Of a stretch of DNA of 53,655 nt, positions 10,681-17,759 are shown one piece after another. The stretch spans positions 1-53,655 of the forward strand of contig CAMYKU010000019.1 of assembly GCA_947259105.1 (NCBI GenBank), read 5' to 3'. The notes beneath the pieces were generated by a model. The model was not told where the DNA came from. It saw only the letters and a list, made by a program, of their open reading frames with translations, and did not search any database. Both the position numbers and the translations under genes were made by a program. Each line of letters begins with the position of its first letter. Positions within the stretch are counted from its first letter, which is position 1. Origin of the DNA: an uncultured Alphaproteobacteria bacterium. Lineage in GTDB: Bacteria > Pseudomonadota > Alphaproteobacteria > UBA8366 > JADFVY01.

Positions 10681-10928
10681 GCGGGCGGAAAATAGGGTGT
10701 CCGGCGGGATATTGCAATGCCGGCGCAACGCACGGACCCGCCGGTACAGGGGATCGTCATTGCATTCAATCGACGGGACCCCGGGCCGCCGAAGTCCGAA
10801 TCCGCTCAACGCCCGTTGCGGGCGGGAAGAATGCGATCTGGGTTAATCCTGCATTAACGAGTGTTTCCTATCATTGCCGGGTCGCCAATACCGGATCCTG
10901 TCACTTACAGCTTGAGAGACCGCCGCCC

Positions 10929-11246
10929 ATGCCCCGCTATGTCCTTCCCCTGCTCGCCTTCGCCCTCCTTGTCGTCCCGGCCGCCCCGGATGCCATTGCC
11001 GACGGCAATGAATCGATGCCCTGCGGCGATCGCGACGAAATGCTCTCGCACCTCTCGCAGAAATATTCCGAGAAACCGGTCGCGATGGGCCTTGCGACCA
11101 ACGGATCGGTCGTCGAGGTGCTGTCCAACAAGGCCGGCGACAGCTTCACCATCGTCTACACGACGCCGAACGGGCTGACCTGCCTGATGGCCGCCGGCAG
11201 CAACTGGCAATTCATCAAGAAGCAGCTCGAGGACGCCAGGGCCTGA
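10929..11246 (+). CDS. Small exported protein, function unknown
   Basis: A 105-residue protein with a clear signal peptide (residues 1 to about 24, PLLAFALLVVPAAPDAIAD). The mature part has two cysteines (about residues 32 and 85) that could form a disulfide, and the segment TNGSVVEVLSNKAGDSFTIV. I have seen similar small periplasmic proteins in alphaproteobacteria but cannot name a function. It is convergent with the DUF192 gene. Confidence 0.65.
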   Translation: MPRYVLPLLAFALLVVPAAPDAIADGNESMPCGDRDEMLSHLSQKYSEKPVAMGLATNGSVVEVLSNKAGDSFTIVYTTPNGLTCLMAAGSNWQFIKKQLEDARA

Positions 11247-11256
11247 CGCCGCGGCG

Positions 11257-11745
11257 CTACGGCGCGGAGGCTGCGGTCCCGAAGAGTGGATTTTCGACGA
11301 CGTCGCCCGGCTTGATGCCGAGCCGCGCGGCGGTCCCGCCGTTCAGTTCCAGCACGCCGTGCACCGGCCCTCTTGACGATATCGATTCCAGCGACCGCGG
11401 TACGGTGCGCTCGGCGATGCTCTCGATTTCGCCGTCGGCCTTGATGAACAGCATGTCCAGCGGGATATAGGTGTTCTTCATCCACATCGAGGCGCGGCCG
11501 GCCCGCCGGCTGTAATCGAACAGCATGCCGGCGTCGGCGGCCATGCTGCGCCGGTACATCAGCCCCTGCGCGCGCTGTTCCGGCGTGACCGCCAGTTCCA
11601 CGGTGAACTCGTGCCGCCCGGTCTCGCTGACGATGACGAGCCCGGACGTGGCGAACGTCGTCGCCAGCGGGCTCTGCTGCGCCCCGGCGTCGCCGGGCAG
11701 CGCCAGCGCCAGCAGACCCAGGATTGCTGTGAAAAGCTGTTTCAT
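11257..11745 (-). CDS. DUF192-family exported protein
   Basis: A 162-residue protein with a signal peptide (KQLFTAILGLLALALPGDA, cleavage near AGAQ) and the DUF192 fold: VELAVTPEQRAQGLMYRR, MLFDY, MWMKNTYIPLDMLFI and the VLELNGGTAARLGIKPGD ending. The W-M-K-N-T and P-L-D-M-L-F strings are the family signature. Function of the family is not established. I prefer the ATG at 11743-11745; GTG codons just upstream (to 11754) keep the frame open. Confidence 0.85.
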   Translation of the reverse strand: MKQLFTAILGLLALALPGDAGAQQSPLATTFATSGLVIVSETGRHEFTVELAVTPEQRAQGLMYRRSMAADAGMLFDYSRRAGRASMWMKNTYIPLDMLFIKADGEIESIAERTVPRSLESISSRGPVHGVLELNGGTAARLGIKPGDVVENPLFGTAASAP

Positions 11746-11810
11746 GGACACCACTATAGCGCCGCATCATCGCTTGCCAATCGGCCATCGGCGGCCCATA
11801 GTTCGGGCAA

Positions 11811-11903
11811 CCTTCACCGGGGGGAGCCGGATCGTCGGCTGAGAGGTCCCGTCGCGCGGGACGACCCCAGGAACCTGATCCGGATCATGCCGGCGTAGGG
11901 ACG
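11811..11903 (+). ncRNA. TPP riboswitch (THI element)
   Basis: The conserved parts are present in order: GGGGAGCC, GGCTGAGAGG, a P3 hairpin (GGTCCCG and CGGGAC), GACCCCAGGAACCTGATCC, GGATCATGCCGGCGTAGGGA. The last conserved bases contain AGGGA, which lies eight to nine bases before the TTG start of thiZ. The riboswitch therefore very likely hides the ribosome site when thiamine pyrophosphate is bound. Confidence 0.95.
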
Positions 11904-11909
11904 CGTGAC

Positions 11910-12659
11910 TTGACTGCTGACACCGCAATACGGCCCATTTCCATTTCCGTCCACGCGGCGCGGCTGTCCTATGCCGGCGCGGCGCTGTTCGATGCGCTGG
12001 ACTTCGCGCTGCCCGCCGGACAGACGACCTGCCTGCTCGGCCCCAGCGGCGTCGGCAAGACGAGCCTGTTGCGGCTGGTCGCGGGACTCGAGGGCGCGGG
12101 CGCCGTGGTCTGCTCCGACGACCGGCCGCTACGTGGCCGCTATGCCTGGATGGCGCAGCAGGACCTGCTGCTGCCCTGGCTGACGGTCGCCGACAACCTG
12201 ACGCTCGGGGCGCGGCTGCGCGGCGAGACGCCCGATCCCGCACGCGCCGACGCACTGCTGCAGCTGGTCGGGCTGGCGGGGCGGGGCGACGACCGGCCGG
12301 CGGCGCTGTCGGGCGGCATGCGCCAGCGCGCGGCGCTGGCCCGCACGCTGATGGAGGACCGGCCGGTGGTGCTGATGGACGAGCCGTTCTCCGCCCTCGA
12401 TGCGATCACCCGATACCAGCTCCAGGACGCGGCGGCCGAGCTGCTGGCGGGACGGACGGTGATGCTGGTCACCCACGATCCGCTGGAGGCGCTACGGCTG
12501 GGCCACCGCGTCCATGTCATGGCAGGGCGACCGGCGCGGCTCGACGACGCGCTGGAACCGGCGGGAGAGCCGCCGCGCGACCCGCGCGATCCGGCGATCC
12601 TCGCGCTGCAGGCCGAGCTTCTGACTCGCCTGGTCTCGGCCAAGAAAGCCACGGCATGA
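11910..12659 (+). CDS. thiZ: ABC transporter ATPase for thiamine pyrimidine precursor
   Basis: A 249-residue ATPase with Walker A GPSGVGKTS, Q loop WMAQQDLLLPW, signature LSGGMRQRAALA, Walker B VVLMDEPFSALD and the switch histidine in VTHDP. It powers uptake together with the permease and binding protein that follow. The start appears to be TTG at 11910-11912: the GTG at 11905 runs straight into a stop, and no other start lies near the N-terminal S-V-H-A-A-R-L-S-Y strand. The TPP riboswitch directly before it marks this as a thiamine-related system. Confidence 0.88.
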   Translation: MTADTAIRPISISVHAARLSYAGAALFDALDFALPAGQTTCLLGPSGVGKTSLLRLVAGLEGAGAVVCSDDRPLRGRYAWMAQQDLLLPWLTVADNLTLGARLRGETPDPARADALLQLVGLAGRGDDRPAALSGGMRQRAALARTLMEDRPVVLMDEPFSALDAITRYQLQDAAAELLAGRTVMLVTHDPLEALRLGHRVHVMAGRPARLDDALEPAGEPPRDPRDPAILALQAELLTRLVSAKKATA

Positions 12660-13441
12660 GCAGCCGGGCCGGCATTCCCGCCGCATTGCGCGGCCTGATC
12701 GTGGCGGCCGGGCTGGTCGCCGCCTGGCAGATCGTCGTCTGGCTGACCGGCGTGCCGCACTACATCCTGCCGGTTCCCGGTAAGGTCCTCGGCGCGCTGG
12801 TCGAGCACGCGGCGCTGTTGGCCGAGAACACCGGCACGACGGCAGCCGAGATCCTGCTGGGCCTCGCCCTCGGCACGCTGCTGGGCAGCGCCAGCGCGGT
12901 GGTCATGGACTACGCCCGCATCGTACGGCGCTGGCTGATGCCGGTGCTGGTGGTCAGCCAGGCAGTGCCGGTGTTCGCCCTGGCGCCGGTGCTGGTGCTG
13001 TGGCTCGGCTTCGGCATGGCCTCGAAGGTCGCGATGGCGACGCTGATCATCTATTTCCCGGTGACCGCCGCCTTCCTCGACGGGTTGCGGCGCACCGAGC
13101 CCGGCTGGACCGACCTCGCGCACAGCATGGATGCAAGCCGCTGGTCGGTCCTGCGCCATATCCGCATGCCGGCCGCCCTGCCCTCCTTCGCTTCCGGCCT
13201 GCGGGTGGCGACCGCCGTCGCGCCGATCGGCGCCGTGGTCGGCGAATGGGTCGGCTCGTCGAGCGGGCTCGGCTATCTGATGCTGAACGCCAACTCCCGC
13301 GGGCAGACCGACCTCATGTTCGCGGCGCTCGCTGTGCTCGCGGCGTTCGCGGTGGCGCTCTATTTCTTCGTCGACCGGCTGCTGATCCGCGCCTTGCCCT
13401 GGGTCGTGGAGTCCGGCGCCGAAGACCGAATCAACGCATAA
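12656..13441 (+). CDS. thiX: ABC transporter permease for thiamine pyrimidine precursor
   Basis: A 261-residue inner membrane permease with about six membrane segments. It has the SsuC/TauC-type coupling motif: DSMDASRWSV-like HSMDASRWSVLRHIRMPAAL, followed by GAVVGEWVGSSSGLGYLM. The ATG overlaps the thiZ stop as ATGA, so translation is coupled. The subfamily assignment rests on the riboswitch and the binding protein next door. Confidence 0.88.
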   Translation: MSSRAGIPAALRGLIVAAGLVAAWQIVVWLTGVPHYILPVPGKVLGALVEHAALLAENTGTTAAEILLGLALGTLLGSASAVVMDYARIVRRWLMPVLVVSQAVPVFALAPVLVLWLGFGMASKVAMATLIIYFPVTAAFLDGLRRTEPGWTDLAHSMDASRWSVLRHIRMPAALPSFASGLRVATAVAPIGAVVGEWVGSSSGLGYLMLNANSRGQTDLMFAALAVLAAFAVALYFFVDRLLIRALPWVVESGAEDRINA

Positions 13442-13451
13442 GGAGCCCAAT

Positions 13452-14402
13452 ATGATCCGCATATCGCTATCCACCCTGTTTCTCGCCACGATGCTTGCCG
13501 TCGGCGGCACACCGGCCATGGCGAAGGAGCGCCTGACCGTCCTGCTGGACTGGTTCGTCAATCCGGACCATGGCCCGCTGATCGTGGCCCAGGAGAAGGG
13601 CATGTTCGAGGCGGCCGGGCTCGAGGTCTTCCTGATCGAGCCCGCCGATCCGAATTTGCCGCCGAAGCTGGTCGCGGCCGGCAAGGCGGAACTTGCGATC
13701 AGCTACCAGCCGCAACTTCACATGCTGGCGGCCGAGGGGCTGCCGCTGGTGCGCGTCGCGACGCTGGTGGCGACGCCGCTGAATTCGCTGGTCACGCTGC
13801 GGGACGGACCGGTGAAGGCCATCGCCGACCTCAAGGGCCGCAAGGTGGGCTATTCGGTCGGCGGGTTCGAGGACGCGCTGCTGGGGCGGATGCTGGAGAC
13901 GCACGGGCTGACGCTGAAGGACGTGGAGCTGGTCAACGTGAACTTCGCGCTCTCGCCGGCGCTGATGTCGGGCCAGGTCGATGCGGTGATCGGCGCATTC
14001 CGGAACTTCGAGCTCAACCAGCTCGACCTCGAGAAACGACCGGGCCGCGCGTTTTACCCCGAGGAGGAGGGCGTGCCGGCCTATGACGAGCTGATCGTCG
14101 TGACCAACCGGACGCTGCTGAAGTCGGAGGCGGTCGCCCGGTTCGTCGCGGTGCTGGAGGCGGCGACGCAATACATCGTGAACCACCCGGACGAGGCCTG
14201 GGAGGCGTTCCGCGCCAGTGCGCCGAAGAAGCTGGACAACGAGCTCAACCGCCGCGCCTGGCGCGACACCGTAGCCCGCTTCGCGCTGCGCCCGGCGGCG
14301 CTGGACCGCGGCCGCTATGTCCGCTTCGGCGCCTTCCTCAAGGACCGCGGGCTGCTGAAGACACTGCCGGACCTGGAGACCTACGCGGTGGAGCTGGAAT
14401 AG
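13452..14402 (+). CDS. thiY: NMT1/THI5-like periplasmic binding protein (ThiY type)
   Basis: A 316-residue protein with a signal peptide (residues 1-24, ending TPAMA). The mature start KERLTVLLDWFVNPDHGPL is typical of ThiY proteins, which bind the formylaminopyrimidine breakdown product of thiamine. Later motifs include YQPQLHMLAAEGLPL, GRKVGYSVGGFED and FFxEE-like FYPEEEGVPAYDELI. AAGGAG precedes the ATG. It completes a riboswitch-thiZ-thiX-thiY salvage transporter; no thiamine synthesis gene follows. Confidence 0.9.
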   Translation: MIRISLSTLFLATMLAVGGTPAMAKERLTVLLDWFVNPDHGPLIVAQEKGMFEAAGLEVFLIEPADPNLPPKLVAAGKAELAISYQPQLHMLAAEGLPLVRVATLVATPLNSLVTLRDGPVKAIADLKGRKVGYSVGGFEDALLGRMLETHGLTLKDVELVNVNFALSPALMSGQVDAVIGAFRNFELNQLDLEKRPGRAFYPEEEGVPAYDELIVVTNRTLLKSEAVARFVAVLEAATQYIVNHPDEAWEAFRASAPKKLDNELNRRAWRDTVARFALRPAALDRGRYVRFGAFLKDRGLLKTLPDLETYAVELE

Positions 14403-14424
14403 GGTTCGGCATGCATAAGTGCCA

Positions 14425-14446
14425 CTCTCCCGCTTGCGGGGGGAGG
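14425..14446. repeat. Small GC-rich hairpin (CTCTCCCGC / GCGGGGGGAG)
   Basis: The stem lies 23 bases past the thiY stop and is followed by GGGTTTGTACCTTTT, so it could end the thi transcript. Its CTCTCCCGC...GCGGGGGAG core is like that of the larger palindrome at 34034-34140, suggesting the same repeat family. Confidence 0.45.
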
Positions 14447-14542
14447 GGTTTGTACCTTTTGGGATATAGCTCGTCCTCTACTTTGCTCACCCGCAATTCG
14501 GCGCTAAAATCCGTCGCGATTCGCCCCTCTTAGGAGCCGACC

Positions 14543-15742
14543 ATGACCGACGCCGCCCAGCCCGCCCGCAGGCCCCTGCCGCTGCCGAGCCAGTGGCCCC
14601 TCGCCATCGGCGCGCTGCTGGCGGTCTCGTGGGGCGTCGGCGCGCTCGCCGCCCAGGGCTGGCAGTTCGGCATCCTGTTCGCCATCGGCGGCCTGCTCGG
14701 CGCCGCCCTGTACCAGGCGGATTTCGGCTTCAGTTCCGCCTACCGCAACGCCATCGTCCGCCGCGACGTGGCCGGGGTGCGGGCACAGGTGCTGATGGTC
14801 GCGCTGGCCGTCGTCATCTTCGCGCCGACCCTGGCCGGCGGCGTCTCGGCGACCGGCCTCCGGGCCGCCGGCGCCCTCGCCCCGGCCGGCTGGGAAGTGG
14901 CCGCCGGCAGTTTCCTCTTCGGCATCGGCATGCAGCTGGCCGGCGGCTGCGGGTCGGGCACGCTGTTCACGGTGGGCGGCGGCAGCACGCGGATGGTGGT
15001 CACGCTGGTCTTCTTCTGCCTCGGCGCGTTCCTCGCGACGCTCGCCTGGGACTGGCCGCTCTGGGCCTGGCTGCGGGCCGACAGCCGGACCGTCTCGCTA
15101 GGCGCCACCTACGGCTGGGGCGTGACCACGGTCGGGCAGCTGGCCCTGCTCGGCGCGATCTGGCTGGGGCTCGGCCGGTGGGGCCGGTACCGCGAGCAGA
15201 AACCGTTGTGGGGCGGCGGCCTGACCTGGCGGCGGCTGCTGGCCGGCCCCTGGCCGCTGATGCTGAGCGCCGTCCTGCTGGCGCTGCTGAACTGGCTGGT
15301 CCTGGAGGTCACCGGCCACGCCTGGTCGATCACCTGGGGCTTCACCCTGTGGGCGGCGGAGGCCGCACAGCTGTTCGGCTGGGACCCGCAATCGAGCGTG
15401 TTCTGGACCTACCCCTACCAGGCGAAGGCGCTGGCGCGCGGCGTGCTGCAGGACGACACCTCGATCACCAATTTCGGCATCATCCTCGGCGCGCTGATCG
15501 CGGCCGGGTTCGCCGGCCGCTTCGAGCCGACCCTGAGGGTTCCCGCGAAGACCCTGCTCGCCGCCGTGATCGGCGGCCTGCTGCTGGGCATCGGCGCGCG
15601 CATGGCCTATGGCTGCAACATCGGCGCGTTCTTCTCGGGCGTCGCCTCCGGCAGCCTGCACGGCTGGATCTGGATCCTGTTCGCGGTGCCCGGCAACTGG
15701 CTCGGCGTCCAGCTGCGGCCGGCCTTCGGGCTGGACAAGTAG
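14543..15742 (+). CDS. YeeE/YedE-family (TsuA-like) sulfur compound transporter
   Basis: A 399-residue membrane protein with about nine to ten hydrophobic segments. It carries two family repeats marked by cysteines: QLAGGCGSGTLFTVGGGS in the first half and RMAYGCNIGAFFSGVASGS in the second. Characterised members take up thiosulfate through a chain of cysteines. A short hydrophobic N-terminal tail and the polar loop REQKPLWGGG split the two halves. AGGAG (Shine-Dalgarno) precedes the ATG. No sulfurtransferase tusA or yeeD gene is adjacent. Confidence 0.85.
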   Translation: MTDAAQPARRPLPLPSQWPLAIGALLAVSWGVGALAAQGWQFGILFAIGGLLGAALYQADFGFSSAYRNAIVRRDVAGVRAQVLMVALAVVIFAPTLAGGVSATGLRAAGALAPAGWEVAAGSFLFGIGMQLAGGCGSGTLFTVGGGSTRMVVTLVFFCLGAFLATLAWDWPLWAWLRADSRTVSLGATYGWGVTTVGQLALLGAIWLGLGRWGRYREQKPLWGGGLTWRRLLAGPWPLMLSAVLLALLNWLVLEVTGHAWSITWGFTLWAAEAAQLFGWDPQSSVFWTYPYQAKALARGVLQDDTSITNFGIILGALIAAGFAGRFEPTLRVPAKTLLAAVIGGLLLGIGARMAYGCNIGAFFSGVASGSLHGWIWILFAVPGNWLGVQLRPAFGLDK

Positions 15743-15760
15743 GGGCCGGAGGCCCGACGC

Positions 15761-15804
15761 GAGGAACAACCCCATGCAAAGGGAATTTCCGCGGGTTTCA
15801 GGCG
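15761..15804. repeat. Dispersed repeat, family C copy 1
   Basis: About 44 bases containing ACAACCCCATGCA and CCGCGGGTTTCAGGCGG. A second copy at 53112-53157 matches over the same span with a handful of differences. It begins about 20 bases after the YeeE-like stop. Confidence 0.7.
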
Positions 15805-15827
15805 GCTTGCCGACCTGAACGAAGGGC

Positions 15828-15857
15828 AGCCCGGCGGACTGTCGTGTCCGCCGGGCT
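15828..15857. terminator. Strong hairpin between convergent genes
   Basis: A perfect 12-bp GC-rich stem, AGCCCGGCGGAC with GTCCGCCGGGCT, closes a six-base loop. It lies between the convergent YeeE-like and PhnD-like genes. There is no real T run on either side, so a terminator role is only likely from its position. Confidence 0.45.
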
Positions 15858-15947
15858 CCGTTCACATGCGGGTTCGCGGGCTGACCGCGATGCCCGACGC
15901 CGGGCCGGGTAGACGCAACGCGTCCCCGGTCCGGCGCGCAAGGCGGA

Positions 15948-16877
15948 TCAGCTGGAGCGTTCGCGCATCCGCTGCCAGATGCGCCGGGCCTCCTCAAGCC
16001 CCTTGAGCGCATCCCCCTCAATTCGGTCGTATCGGGTGACCTTGGAATATGTCTTCATGGCGTCACGGCCCTCGGGGGTATTCTCCATCTGCTCCAGAAT
16101 GGCGGCGATCGCTTCCTGCGCCTCGGCAGGGATGGACGCATTCACCATCAGGACCGAACGGATCACCGGCCTGGTTTCATATATGATTTGGAGGTCCTTG
16201 CGCAGATCATCGGGCACGGTATCGTCTTCGGCCCAGTCGAGATTGCTGATCGCCCCCGCATCAAGGATCCCCTTGTAAACGGACTCGATTGCGGCGGTCT
16301 CGCCGCCCGTGAAGTAATATGCGACCTTTCCGGCGGAAACCGGATCGGCTGGTTCGTTGAGCTGCATCAGCTCGAGGCCGGTGGATTCGATCGCGTTGCG
16401 GGGCAACAGATAGCCGGACGTCGAGCCGGCATCCTCGAACGACACGCGGCGGCCGGCCAGGTCGGCGAGGCCGCGCACTGCGCTGTCCTTACGCGCGACG
16501 ATGACGCTGTGGTATTCGGGAACCCCCTTCTTCCACTCGCGCATCAGGATGTCGACCACGCCTTCGCTCTCAAGCTGGATCGCGATGAACGGGGTCTCGG
16601 AGAGGATGTCGACCTTGCCGGCCCGCATCAGATCCGCCATTTCGGCCTCGGTCTCGACCATGACCGTCCCGACCGACGTCACGCCGTAATCGGCAAGCTC
16701 GGCGGCAAGATACTCAGCCATCCGGTCAAGTCGCTTCTGGTGCTTTTCCGGATTATCGGTAATACGGCCGACAACCAGGGTCGAACCCTCCGCAGCCTGC
16801 GAAGGCGGGATGGCCGTGGCCAACAACATCACTGAAATAAATCCACCAATCAACAGACGGGCAGGAAATTTGAGCAT
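15948..16877 (-). CDS. PhnD-like periplasmic phosphonate/phosphate binding protein
   Basis: A 309-residue protein with a signal peptide (residues 1 to about 29, ending SQAAEG). It has the PhnD/PtxB-like fold: TDNPEKHQKRLDRMAEYLA, VDILSETPFIAIQL, a V-I-V-A-R-K-D strand and FEDAGSTSGYLLPRNAI, where S-T-S-G binds the phosphoryl group in relatives. No permease or ATPase gene is adjacent, so it may feed a distant transporter or a sensor. I start at the ATG at 16875-16877, with GGAGG eight bases upstream; a GTG one codon earlier is also open. Confidence 0.82.
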   Translation of the reverse strand: MLKFPARLLIGGFISVMLLATAIPPSQAAEGSTLVVGRITDNPEKHQKRLDRMAEYLAAELADYGVTSVGTVMVETEAEMADLMRAGKVDILSETPFIAIQLESEGVVDILMREWKKGVPEYHSVIVARKDSAVRGLADLAGRRVSFEDAGSTSGYLLPRNAIESTGLELMQLNEPADPVSAGKVAYYFTGGETAAIESVYKGILDAGAISNLDWAEDDTVPDDLRKDLQIIYETRPVIRSVLMVNASIPAEAQEAIAAILEQMENTPEGRDAMKTYSKVTRYDRIEGDALKGLEEARRIWQRMRERSS

Positions 16878-17245
16878 CACGAAAACCTCCGATTATTCGT
16901 CAAATTCATTGTGGGGAATACGTCTCCCGGCCCCGATTCCGGCCGGCCATACGTCAACGGAGACGCAAGGTATCGAATAACAACGTTAACCTTCCGTAAA
17001 TATTCCACGGAAGATGCTCCCGTTCGCGTGACCGGCCCCTCGCGGGCGCTGAGAAACTCCAGCGATCCAGTCGATGTTTCCGATGCTCGCCGATCGCCGG
17101 AACGGGGAATTTCAGCCGGAATTTCCGGGAATATGGGCCGGCTCCATTTGCGGGCGGCCGCGGCGTTGGACCGGTTTTCCGTTGCGTTGTACAAATGCAG
17201 CCGTGAGCCGGAATTTCCGGCCCTCGAAACCAGGGAGAGAGAGTC
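16878..17245. other. Divergent control region with two copies of a palindrome
   Basis: No gene is supported in these 368 bases. The region contains two copies of AGCCGGAATTTCCGG (from 17114 and from 17206), each holding the palindrome CCGGAA-T-TTCCGG, 92 bases apart. Both lie on the side of the ABM-like gene. The PhnD-like gene promoter must lie near 16880-16990, where the sequence is richer in A and T. Confidence 0.5.
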
Positions 17246-17632
17246 ATGCCGTTCATGCTCAAGATCCAGTGGGATTTGAAGGACGGCCGCGAGGCCGACT
17301 TCAAGGCGAACCAGGAAAAACTGTGCCAGGTGATGCAGGAGGACCATCCGGGCGTCATCTGCTACCACGCCGACTACCCGTCCCAGGGCGTAAGCCAGTG
17401 GACCGAGATCTACGCCACCGACGAGAGCTTCAAGGCACATCTCGCCAACGAGAAAGGCAAGGCGCCGCTCGCCGCCTGCATCGACGCCAGCGCCAAGATC
17501 ACCTGCCGTTGCTGGGGCGACCCCGACGCGGGATCGAAAGAGATTCTCGCCGGGTTCGGCGCGACATACCACGAGACGGCAAAGAACGCCTTCGTCCTCA
17601 ATCCCCGCGCCGACAAGGACTCGCTGGTCTAG
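17246..17632 (+). CDS. ABM-like small cytoplasmic protein
   Basis: A 128-residue protein with no signal or membrane part. The opening FMLKIQWDLKDGREADFKAN, then YHADYPSQG, W-T-E-I-Y-A and ESFKAHLANEKGK are arranged like antibiotic biosynthesis monooxygenase-like (dimeric alpha-beta barrel) domains. I cannot name a substrate. GGGAGAGAG precedes the ATG. It stands alone between a control region with paired palindromes and a family A repeat. Confidence 0.6.
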   Translation: MPFMLKIQWDLKDGREADFKANQEKLCQVMQEDHPGVICYHADYPSQGVSQWTEIYATDESFKAHLANEKGKAPLAACIDASAKITCRCWGDPDAGSKEILAGFGATYHETAKNAFVLNPRADKDSLV

Positions 17633-17660
17633 GAACGCCCCCTCGCCCGCGACCCCGTTC

Positions 17661-17744
17661 CGTCATTGCGAGCCGCAGGCGAAGCAATCCAGGCCCACTC
17701 GTGCCCACCTGGATTGCCGCGGCGCTTCGCGCCTCGCAATGACG
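17661..17744. repeat. Palindromic intergenic repeat, family A copy 2
   Basis: Outer arms CGTCATTGCGAG and CTCGCAATGACG, inner arms GAAGCAATCCAGG and CCTGGATTGCCGCGG. It fills the gap between the ABM-like gene and the end of the convergent Atm1-type gene. Confidence 0.85.
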
Positions 17745-17759
17745 GCCAAGGTGGTTGCC

